The notes beneath the pieces were generated by a model that worked only from the letters and a program-made list of their open reading frames with translations, was not told the DNA's origin and searched no databases. Positions 37,913 to 49,400 of a stretch of DNA of 64,000 bases are shown here, one piece after another. The DNA lies in contig NC_060233.1 of assembly GCF_021155775.2 (NCBI RefSeq), positions 27,693,456 to 27,757,455 on the forward strand, written 5' to 3'. The position numbers and the translations under genes were made by a program. Numbering within the stretch: the first letter of the stretch is position 1; each line of letters begins with the position of its first letter. The stretch comes from Neodiprion pinetum. Taxonomy: Eukaryota > Arthropoda > Insecta > Hymenoptera > Diprionidae.

Positions 37913-38209
37913 CAGTGAGAGAAATTTTTAATTACGGTTACCTGAGCGGACTGAGCGTCCTTAACTATTTTCATTTTTCACCCCAATCGAAAAATATAGT
38001 TCTAGGTACGAAATGAAAATTAGTTTTCTAGCTGTTATCGGAAAGTCTAGTATCCGTTACTGTTCTTTCTCATTACGACCACTGTTGCTATATTTTCTTG
38101 TAACTGTTGCGAAAATGTAACGCTCGTGCAACAATAAATTGAGTATTTTAACGATACCTGTTTTACTGAATTTTTCCAGTTACTGTAAGAAATGAAATTT
38201 TTCCGAGTC
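37913..38209 (+). mobile_element. TA-flanked MITE, copy H (297-bp deletion derivative)
   Basis: Starts CAGTGAGAGAAATTTTTAAT after TA (37911-37912) and ends GAAATTTTTCCGAGTC before TA. The interior jumps from ACAATAAATTGA to ACGATACCTGTTTTACTGAA, an internal deletion of roughly 130 bp. Confidence 0.85.
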
Positions 38210-38819
38210 TACGGTACTTTTAGCCGTGAATTTATTTCCGACATGACAATAGTTTTCGTGACCTAGGTTGCGACCAGAGCGGATAAACAAACCATAAGCC
38301 CCCCTGATCATCGTCAACGGAAGATCGCGATAGCCGAGATTAGGAAAATTGGTTTGCGCGGGTATCTCCGTCTTCCGTGGAACAGGGTATGCATATAAAG
38401 CTCGGGGTGTTAACGTGTTACACAACTGGGGGAACAACAGAACTAGACGCAGATTCGCGCCTCTCGTACACGTAGACACACGTAGACGTATAAAGTAGTT
38501 TATTATACCACAGTAGCAAACTGCCTTCGAACACGATCCGCCTAATCCTTCCTGTATCGCGTAGTTGGACGCGTGATATCGTCTACTAATCCGTACTCCG
38601 TGAACATACAGCCTGTGAAACTTGCCGAATTATTATCACGCAGCGTAACCGAGCCAATGCGAGTTGGGCGTAGCGTTATGATGTTCGTACATGGGCGTAA
38701 TAATTCCTCGTATAGTTAACGCAAAGCAAGCATACAGGGTTTCCCGTAACTTGAATTCAGTGAGCCCCGGTAGCCGTGTTGTGCATGGAAAATAAGGACA
38801 GCGAATTACAAGTGAAATA
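38210..38819. other. GC-richer non-coding block with TATA-like motifs
   Basis: GCATATAAAGCTCGG (TATAAAG at 38394-38400) and CGTATAAAGTAG (near 38488) lie in a locally GC-richer segment on the plus strand. No following exon with a donor was convincing, so a promoter is only possible. Confidence 0.25.
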
Positions 38820-39212
38820 CGTTGAGAAAATTTTCATTTGTTACAGTAACTAGGAAAATTCGGTAAAACAGGTACCGCTGAAAAAAAACTGTTTGAATAT
38901 TTGTTGGAATTAAGAAAAACGAGGTACGCCTAACCGTTTTGCGCTATCAATCCTTTTTTGGTAATTGCAACGCGAAATCAGTTTCTGAAGTTTACTCTAC
39001 TTTTTTAGTTAAATAAGGCTTTAACGTCAATTTATTGTTGCACAAGCAACCGTTACAAGAAAATCTAGCAACAGTGATCGTAATGAGAAAGAATAGTAAC
39101 GGATACCAGACTAATTTTCATTTTCTACCTATAACTATAATTTTCGATTGTGGTAAAAAATGAAAATAGTTAAGGACTGAGCGGTAACCGGAACTAAAAA
39201 TTCCGCTCGGTG
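38820..39212 (-). mobile_element. TA-flanked MITE, copy I
   Basis: Starts CGTTGAGAAAATTTTCATTT and ends AAAAATTCCGCTCGGTG, with TA at 38818-38819 and 39213-39214. It is 393 bp; small deletions include the stretch before AACCGTTACAAG and the CTTTCCGGTAACAGC segment. Confidence 0.85.
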
Positions 39213-39589
39213 TAACTCTGACACTTATATTCACGAGACTGTACGTACCGAGAGTTTCCCGTGAAACTTACCGCCCACCATCAGATAGGCAACCGAAACC
39301 GCGCTACGAATATTTACGCAGCGATGCAAAGTTTCATTCAGCGAGAAATTTTGCAAAAAACTTTCGGTACAATGCGACAAAGTCGCAGGCTATTCTCCCA
39401 TTTGGGAAACAAACATTTTTCCTCACCTCCGATTGACCTGGAATTCGAAAAATTGGAGCTTTTCAGGTAGCTGATTCCGAAACTTGTCAAATCTACTGAT
39501 ATAAATTGAAATAGCCTGAGTAGCGTTTCAAATTACGCGGGTCGATACGCGATCTTCTCTGAGGATCGATGAATGGTGCATGCGATTGA

Positions 39590-39624
39590 TCGCACATCGA
39601 TCATAACGATCGATCGATGTGCGA
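39590..39624. repeat. Perfect 13-bp inverted repeat
   Basis: TCGCACATCGATC at 39590-39602 and its exact reverse complement at 39612-39624, separated by 9 nt that include part of a GATC-rich run. Confidence 0.85.
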
Positions 39625-42600
39625 CTCTAATAAATAGACGTAAACTTTATACCGATGCTGTCTGATACAATATGGCTACGAGTTATTGGCGTAAAGATGT
39701 CCGCTCATGAATTATTGAAAATTCATTCTTAATTTCATTTCTATCTTCTCTAAAATTGCTGAGTTAATTTATTTACGTAACAACAAACCTGAGTTTATTA
39801 TTTGGGAATACAGAATAATAGATCCAACATAGCGATTGAAAATGATAGGAATTAAGTGACTTGGATGAACTCGCGAGCTTTTGAGGATTCTGATTAGGTG
39901 TCAGAACTCGATAGTCAAAAATTCGTAACAGCATGTCCAAAGAGTCGGCCTTCGGATTCTCCGAATTTTTACTTCGTCTTTGTAATCAGCGATCTCAGAA
40001 ACTCTCAAGTACCGAGTTTTATTTTGCATTCTCGTCCAGTATTTCTCTCACTCTCATTTTTCAAAGTTTTGTTCAACTTAGTAAACTTTTTCCTGGGGAC
40101 TCGAGAATTTTTGAGACATATGTCTGAAAATTTTTTAAAATCTCAAGCATCCTCGTAAAAACAATCGTAAAATTAAAGTTACATTCGATCAAGTCGCGAT
40201 TTTTCGATTTCTCGACACTTTTTTTCGCGTCTTGCGTAAAACCGGATTTATACCCGAAAATTCTCGCTTCGAGATGTCTCGACGAGAAAGCCCAGCAGGT
40301 ACGTCGTTACTATGTGGGAGTTACGAGGCGCTCTGAATACCTGTGTATAAGATTCATGCTCGCTGGTTCGAACTAACCTCCCATTCCGAAGGTCTAATTG
40401 GGTCTCGTGGTAGTCAAGTGCCTTTACGCACCTGGTTACACACGCTGTGAATACACCAACCACCACCCAAGTGCCTATTGCGTAACTTCCCGTCCAAGCG
40501 TAAAATGTGCAGAAAGAATTCCTTCGCAATAATCCTTTAGACGAATAGTTTTTATTTTGATTATTTGTTTGAGCAGCGAAACAAGAGATGATCAAATCGA
40601 AAAACTGAAAAATGATAAGGTCTTGGCGCTCTTTTATGGCCTACTTTCTTTTCTTAAGTAGTTTTGAAAAAACTGTTCAAATGCTTTCAATACTAAAAAT
40701 CGAAATTAATGTTTGAACATTTCTTGACTAACCTTTTTTTTTTGTATTGAACTAAATACGAACGCTTGAATTTATCACCCAAAATAAGTACAAATACATG
40801 AAGGACATCTTATCATTTTAACTGTTTCTCGGCATTTGGACTTCCTCCTGCCTCTGAAAAGCAGCGGTAACATAATCAGTCTACCTAAGAATGTTCAGAC
40901 CCGGAAAACTTTGAAGACAAAGTTTGCGGTCTCTTTAGAATAACGTGGCGTCAAAAATTGCTTTTCACGGTTCCGGTTATGAAAGAGGTGCTGATGAAAA
41001 TCACTGCTGAGTAGACAGCGTGAATTTTATCGCCAACGCTTGCGACGCTCTCAAGCGATAATAGATATTACTTAAAAAAAAAGGATTTTCACCAATTTTT
41101 GCATCTCTTTTTTCATTGTTCATCTACCCACATATTTTTCCACAATGTTCTCAAACGCTCTAACAATCTCAAGATCATCTGTCTCTCGGTTCAATCGGTT
41201 TTTTTTCTGCGACCTACACGTGTTTTTCATTTGAATTTATGAACCGTGTATTAAAAGGATGGTTCAATTCAAGATTATCCATCGACAGGATTTTCTTCTC
41301 ACATGCTCACCTAGCTTTTATTATTCAGTCCGCGTTCCTTATCTAAATTCATGACTTATCCTTACTTTATTGTCCCAATAGAACCTTTTCTAATTGGTTT
41401 TAGTTTGCCGAGAAAAAGTCAACGTAACTGCGAAATTGCTCGAAACTAGGCTGTCACTAACTAAATAAAATACAATCGTATTAAAAATAAAACAAAATAT
41501 AAATAAAAATTTATGTTTACGTTCATGTTAATACAGAGGAAAAAATGTTTAGTTATGATCGGAAAATATGAATATTTTCGTTGCGGTAGCTATAGATACA
41601 GACTTAAATTGAATTACGTGGGAGGTGTGTAAGAGTAACGGACCCTGTATTGTCAGTCAAAAGTTTCTTGGATTAGCCACTCGAGTCGGGCGCTACAATC
41701 GGGCAGAAACTAGGCGAAACTAGGCTACCCCCAGGGTAGCGCGCTGTTTTTCAGATCTTCAGTCGAGCTCTAGAAATGGTGACGAACAGAAGTGCTCGAA
41801 ACAGTTGGGTAGATATCGGTTTCCGAGAAACGGCGATACGAGGGCGGTGTCCGTCATTTTGAAGTTGAACACGAGTATGCGCCGATGCATATCAGAGACG
41901 CCTGGTTCTCTACGGCGTGGACACCGAGGTGTTCATGTCACCGCGTAGGGATCCCGGTGTCTGATCGCGAGCAGATTGCACGTATCGAATCGATCACTGT
42001 TCCGGATTGTTGTCGTCGTTGAAAGAAAGCATAAACGGCTCCCGCGGCTAGATAATGAGGAGTTTTTGGTTCGAGGTGGGTCTACATGCGCGTGCTGGAG
42101 CCCTTGACGCCATGATTGATAAGTCAGCGCCGGCGGCGTGGAGTTAAAAATGTCCACGTGACCGCGTTGGGACTCCGGCGTGGGGCGCGGAATGTACATG
42201 AGCTACGTTCCGGATTTCAGGTTCCTTGATCACGAATCAAGGCATTTCGATGCTTTGCGGTGTGTTATGGCGATTGTGTGTGACACGTGTGTACGACAGA
42301 TTGTAAATAATTATGAACTTCGGAATAAAAGAGTATTTGGACAAGATTGAAAGATGTCTGTGGATGTAACCACGACTCTCTGTACTATGAACCCGTTGAG
42401 TCGGTGACGTGAGAGGTCCTTGATGACCTGCCTCCTGAGCGAAGGCGTCATTGCTTGTCGTGTCCGGCTTAGTCTCCGGAATACAGGCTGTCTCGTGTAC
42501 AAAATATTTACACAGAATCCAGCGTAAAAAAATATCTCCGATCGCCAAATTTTTTCAAAGAAAATTTCTTCAGGTAAAACATTGTGTCATTGGGGATTGC

Positions 42601-42727
42601 GAAATCGATTGGGGAATATTTCCTGGTGACATTTGATTGACAAAATTTGGCTAAGCAAGATTTCACAAATACTCTCAACTAGAATACATTTCAACTGGCA
42701 GCATTGGAAATTCAAACAGACACAATG

Positions 42728-42806
42728 TGACTAATTAGCTTCAGAATGTCAGAAGTTTACTCTAATTAGTCATAGTAAGATGTTACCCTTAGTGTCTAAT
42801 TAGTCA
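42728..42806. promoter_or_regulatory. Cluster of three TGACTAATTAG sites (homeodomain-like)
   Basis: The same 11-mer TGACTAATTAG occurs at 42728-42738 (plus strand) and, inverted, at 42762-42772 and 42796-42806. The last two are exactly 34 bp apart. The TAATTA core is the classical homeodomain site. The cluster lies about 0.7 kb past the 3' end of the gustatory receptor gene, so a downstream enhancer is possible but unproven. Confidence 0.35.
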
Positions 42807-43476
42807 ATACACAGCGTAAGCTTCCCGTGAGTTAAGGATGGCGACGGAATAATTAACAGGGTGTATTTGACAAATGAATGCGGCACTTCCAACTCACCTG
42901 CATGTTTGAACTGTCGAACCAGGGTGAAACTATGCCAAAGACAAATATCTATCACACTAGCATTCGAATTTGCAGCATCTATTGTTATCCTGCACCAAAT
43001 TTATCAGCGCTGAATGTAAATTATTCTTCAACGTAATAATCGCTGAGAATAAAATCAATAAGTAAATGAGACGAAAGGAGATGCAAAACCTTTCTTGCTG
43101 AACTCGATACAGCTAAGTTTTAATTATCATGCAATTAAATTCAATGGAAGAAAGTTACCCGCCGTCTAGCACTGCCACTCGTGGCACAGCGGTGTAAGTC
43201 AAAATGCTCGAGATCAGGCGTTTTCGGCTTTAATGATACCGATGAATGGAATGAAGAATTAAAAAAATTAAATAAGATAATAGTTATGAAGCAAAGACAT
43301 AGTTCATGTTATGTACGGGAGATTTTTATTGCAGCTAACAGGAAATTATCTTACAATCGGTAAAACGGATATAAAATAATGAGGTGATTGAATGATTTAA
43401 AAACTAATCACGACCTCCATTTCAATGTCGATTTTTGCACCCATTGTTTTACGGCATCAGTGCGAGCCGCAAGTTT

Positions 43477-46400
43477 TTATTTGTGATTTATTGCAAGATT
43501 GAACTGTAAAAGGACAACTTCGTACGTGACGATGGCTCCAGCTATCTGAAAATCAGGAAATTTGAAAATTGTTAGAGATTACGGTTGTCACAAAATCAAT
43601 CTGTCGACAAGTGTATGACGAAATGAGTTTATGTAAAAATTGAAACACTTAAGAGATATACCAGGAAATTTTAAAAATACAACGAAGAATATTTCAGAAA
43701 AATTTTTAGACATGAATAATTTCTTTCTACGATAAAATTCATAAATTAGTCGATGACCGATTCTAATGTATTTCATGGAAGTATGATGGCGGGATGGGTT
43801 TTAAGCGATCTGAAGTAGCAAAATTCAAATTTTTATTATGAAAGCTGCGATAGAATTCGTCACCACGGTAGTCGATATTTTTCATTATTTGTACGTGGAA
43901 TCAAAACACTCACCGCCAGCATGAAGTTTCTCGTGATTGAGAAGAACCGTAATCCAGATAACGCGATGTCGTCAGTCGCGAGCTGATGTTCAAGTCTCTG
44001 TGTCTGTGAAATTGAGAAAAACAAAGCAATGGTCACCAGGACAAGACATTCCGAAATCCACAGACTCGATTCGTGAAGAAATGTATTCTCAGAAATCATT
44101 ACACCAAAAAACAAAAGGTTTCAGAAAGTGAACACTAGAAAGATGATTTAATTGGAAACATACTCATTTAATTATTTATTCTGAGAGATATAGAGACGAG
44201 AATTCCATTATTCACCAATCACATGTATCTTTGAGTGAAGAAAAAGAAACCAAATGGTTAGCGTGCCGGCTCGTTTCATTTGAAAATAAAATAAATTGTT
44301 ACGAGTAGGATCAATTAAAAAATTGCTCAGTGATTTCATACTCGAGGAAATCTATGATGCCATCATAAAACTTGGTGACTGTCATAACCCGTTACAAAAT
44401 TTTGCTGCACCCTAATTTACTCTAAGTAAATTTGAAAAAATTTTATAAACCATTACCTCGATGCAGTAAGCCTTAGCAGGGCAAGTGTAAAGCACGGGTA
44501 AGGCGATTCTGCTCTGGTCGTTAATTCTGGCCGCAAGTAGAGTGACGCCAACAGTCCGTGCGACGAGGAACGCAAAGGAACCGAAGAAGTACACCGAGTT
44601 TAGGATTCCGTCTTCATCCGGCCTCCTCCATTTTTAAATGGGCAAAGCGAAAGCGAGTAAAGATTAGAATATGCCTGCATAAGTAATTTTGAGTTGCCTA
44701 TTAGAAAAGAATGCAGTAGAACCTCGTCGCTGTCAACTCGGAGTGATGACCCAATAAACCGCTTTTGAAATCTGGTCTACATACCAGGGACGGGATTCAA
44801 GTTTCGAATTTGGAAAGTTCCGAAAGCGCTTAATTCCTAGTTATTTAGTGGCAAAACTTGAAGTAAAAAAATCTGACTTTGAAGAAACCGTAAGCTCAAA
44901 GTTCCGAAATGCAAGATTCTGAAAATTCAAGTTACGATAGAGCAAATTACCGAAATGTACATTGATTATTGAGATGAAACTAATTTGTCCATTCAACTTC
45001 CACGGGTTTATATCCTCGACAAGTCCATTCGATCACCGGAACGACTTTTTAGTCCCTAGCAGCGTGGCAAACTTTAAAGTACCATTCGCAAAACGCTTTC
45101 GGTAATTCCTACGCCGTTGAAACAAAATCCAACCATGTTTTTATAGACTCGTTGATAACTTCGGTTTATCCCTCCCACGACACTTTGGAGACAATGCAGA
45201 AACTTCTGTTGAAATTTCGTAAAAATCAGTTCAGCAATTTTTGAGATCATTCCCAAACAGCACGCGACTGGAATTCGTCAAAAATAAGTCTATAAGATGT
45301 CCTTGGGGCTTTATAGACGTGAAAAGGTGGGACATGGTACATTCTTCAGAAGTTTTTTTTTTTCTGATAACTTCAAGTTTTGTGCTCTCTAGGTTGGTAA
45401 ATACGCCAGGACCGAGCTGTAAAAAACAAGGAGGTTCTACCGTGTATCGGTCTTACGACAAGCCGTTGAGCAGCTGAAGGCAAATGAAGTAGAGATTGTT
45501 CGCAAATGAAAGTAAGACTATCGGCGACACGTCGTTGTCGACTCGCTTGACCAGGGCGCTCAGAGCTGCGTAATTCTCTCTCAGCACCCTCCATTCAACG
45601 ATCGTTGGAGTCGTCGCGTTTGCCGACGTCATCCTCGTGTTCAGGGTCTTGAATCTCTCCGCCAACCCGGTTGACACCTAATCGAAAACGGAAGTGTCAA
45701 TGCCACGATTATACAGTAAAATGGGAAATCGGTTGAGGAGTTTATGCCTTGAGTTTTCCGTGAAACTTGCCGCTCAACGCCTGCGGATAGGCAACCGAAG
45801 CTGCATTCTGTATCGCAACGTATTTAACACGCAGCTTCGGTTGACCATCTGCTGCTGTGAATTGGCGAGTTTCGTAAAGTTTGGTAAAGTATATTCGAAT
45901 TTGATCGACTTTGAGGCAAAGAGGACCCAATGTCGATTGAAAATTGAATAAAGGAAAGTCAATTTTTTTCGTAATTTTCTATTCGATTAAAATCGACAGA
46001 TCATCTTCCACTGAATCGGAAAACTTTTTGTGTTCGGTTAAGATGAGTAGCAAAAGAAAAAAAAAGAAAGAGAAACAGCAATTTTGTTTAATCTGATGGA
46101 TTTTTCAATTTTTCATTTTTTGTTTCCAAGATTCAAGTATTCGGACGTCACTTTTGTTGCTGAATTCATCGCACTGTATTATTCATGGGTGAGAAACAAA
46201 GAATCATATTTTGCGTTTATTCCCTGAATCACTCTCTATACGGACCGAATACTGTAGCTTAGATTCTTACCAACATCACGAAAAGGTCGGTGAAGTTCCA
46301 CGTGAAGGTGGCTATCTTGCTCACGACGAATAGAAACATTCCAACTGCAAGGTTGTAGCCCCCTGCGATAATTTTGGGAAAGAGTAAAGATCAATTTAAC

Positions 46401-49400
46401 TTGATTCACGCGATAAAAGTCTCACTAAATCTCATGCAAACTTTGAGCGAAACGGTTAGATCATCCACGAATCAATTAGATATTCATTTAACGAAAACTA
46501 AGGAATATATTCTTCGGTGGAATTTAACGGGTTTTCTCTTACAGCAAAATTCGGTGAGGTATTTTCTTTCGTTATCAGTAAAACTTTGGCTGTAATTTAT
46601 CATTTACATTGCCGCAGTTCATTTATTGTATCATCGTGAACTTTGAAGTCAGCAAAACTTCAACCCTGTGAAATTTGTGATAAGAGAAACTGAAGTTTCT
46701 CCCTTGCAAGAGAATACGTTTTTTTTTTTTTTTTTATTCAATAACACCACGGAACTGATGTACATATCTTTCTACTCTAGCAGAGCGTGAACTTCGTGAA
46801 AATGTCAAGAGTCTTGTTGTAACGCTTTGAACGAACTCAATATTTCGATAAAAACTCAATCTCAATCTGATACTATCTTCCGTTGGAGCAGATCAGTGAA
46901 AATTCTGTTCCAAAGTATTACGTTGAATAAAATATTGTCGGAATAAATTGTTCAAAGAATCGAACACAAGCAATTACAGCAATACGATGAAACGAAATAC
47001 AGCAAATTTCCACTTACAGACGCTGATTATAAATTCATGTGAATTGTGTGAATATTCGTTAAGGAAATTATTCAGGCTCATGTTCGCCGTCGTGTTCCAT
47101 CTGTAATTCGGTGTGTTTTTTACCATGCTCAGTGTATGTTCCAGCAATGCACACGTCAAGACGATTCCGGTGATCACGGAAAACTTTCGCCTCAATCGAG
47201 GACGACCCCACCTGCGATGAGAATTAGAAAAATGAGGCAGGAATTAGTACCGACATTGTTATTTGTTATTGGAAACTGTATTTTTTGTCTAGTCCTCTCC
47301 ATCTAACAGTGAACGTTTAGTATTTATTTCCGGTCCACGATTTAACTTGATGAAAAATTTTCAAATTGTCTCAAAAACATTCAACGTTAATAGCTAAAAA
47401 ATCTTCGCACGGTATGAAATCTTAATGATTGAACATTTTTTAATGGTTAGCTGCATATCTTCGAACTATTCTTGGGGCTTCGATGATTCTTCGTCAAGTT
47501 TTACAGAGGAAAAATTCGATGAATTAATCGAGGGTTGCGTGATACTTGTATATTTGCCAAAATTCAACTTCGCGAAATTCGGTAATACATTTTTCGCGGA
47601 ACGCTCGTGGCAAAGAACAATCAATTTCAGACGTCGATGAACGTTTGTAGTGAATTCAATATTTCCAACCAACTTGGAGTTTAGTCCGTAGCCACAAGAG
47701 GAAAGATATAGAAAAGAAAAATTATGGGAACAAAACAACACTCCGCGTAGTCCAGCGAATTATTTCACCTGTCAATTAGCTGCTCCATGGCTCTCCATTC
47801 CTGTTGCAAAGGCGCCCAACGCGGCGCGAGCCATAAGAAAAGGAACGAGCCCAACACGCTGTTTCCGTAAAACACTGCTCCTGCTGTTGCTGCCCCAATT
47901 CCGCCTGGAATGCGTAAAAGCCAGCTCATTCGATTCAAATGAATATTTTTCTGGTGAAAAAAATGATGCAGTTGAATACCGATCGCTGATCGATGAAAAC
48001 GTACAATCGCAAAATTTGAGGCATTTAATCATAACCAATTACGAGACAAGCAATTAGTTTGTAAAAATTTTTATTTTTCCGAGCATTTTATACTGCTGTA
48101 AAAAACGAATTTGATGAATGAAGGTCCGGAACTTTTTAAAACTCACGTTAATTGTGAGCCCATAAAAATATCTGTTCGCTTTTAGCTGTATTTCAAATAT
48201 CTTCATAGCGAAGAAGCTTTTTAATCAAATTTTTTTTTTTTTTCACGTCATAGTCGAACTTTTTTCGGTAATTGCAACGCAAAATCGGCTTGCGAGGTTT
48301 ACTCTACTTTTTTAGTTAAACGATGCTTTAACGTCAATTTATTCTTGCACAAGCATTAAATTTTCGCAACAGTTACAAGAAAATATGGTAACAGTGATGG
48401 TAATGAGAAAAAATAGTAACGGATACTAGACTTTCCGGTAACAGTTAGAAAACTAATTTTCAACTTCTAACTAAAACTATATTTTTCGATTTTGGTAAAA
48501 AATGAAAATAATTAAATTAAACTGAGCGGTAACCGGAACTAAAAATTTCTCTCAGTGCATAAATGAAAACAAAAGATAACTGTAACATTTATCTACAATT
48601 GTTTATCAATTTTTTGCGACACTATTCAATGATCGACACTTGAATGATACGGTCTTTCATCCTATCTAATCAACGCACGGCGCGGCAGCTTTTAGCGAAG
48701 CTTTTAAGGGCTCAAAATGCTTATCTCACACAAAGACGTAGTAGGTGTGTAATATATTGTGCTCTGATAACGTTTACAAAATTACTATCGCCACTCGTGA
48801 TTTTGTCGTGGTAATTATTATTTTGTTTTTAATTTTTTCAATCAGTTCAACTCTGAACATGTTTCCAAATAAATCGCATCTGCGCTTGATTTAACAAACA
48901 TAACTCTAACGGGAAAAGAGATTTTTACTCATGAAAAGAAACTTCTATTTATGTTTACTGTACAGTCCTTAGTTATTTTTATTTATTGGCGTAACAAAAA
49001 AATATAGTTCTGAACACAAAGTGAAAATGAGTTTTGTTGCTGTGATCAGTAAAGCTATGAGGTGAAATCGTTCAAGATTTTGAATTCGAATTTTCGATTT
49101 ACTTAATTTTTTTGATTATCGAAGGGAGAGTTTTTCAATCCTTTGAAATTTTCAACTCAATTTGTACTTAAATCACAAATTTTTCAAACCTTTCCAGTAT
49201 CAGCTATTGAATTATTGGATATAACTCGACAACGAAAAAAGATATTTATAAAATTCAGAACACGTTTTTTTTTTCTACAATCATAGGTTCATATTGAAAA
49301 TTTTAAAAAATTGTATTTTCTTGCAATCATTAAATTATTCGAGTTTTGAATTGAAAAAAATTTGTTTTTTGACATGATAATCGCGTTTTAGTTTCTTGCG

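Larger units (their letters stand above)
39215..43476. other. Non-coding stretch downstream of the gustatory receptor gene
   Basis: No supported coding exon. GC-richer segments lie at 40.25-40.56 kb and 41.63-42.5 kb. A 115-codon minus-strand frame at 40595-40248 has one hydrophobic stretch but no family match. Near 41.9-42.2 kb two imperfect copies of a segment (CACCGCGTAGGGATCCCGG and GACCGCGTTGGGACTCCGG) point to an old local duplication. Confidence 0.4.

Noticed and set aside
40248..40595. 115-codon minus-strand frame with a hydrophobic stretch
   Set aside because: Only one possible membrane segment, no family similarity and no convincing splice sites.
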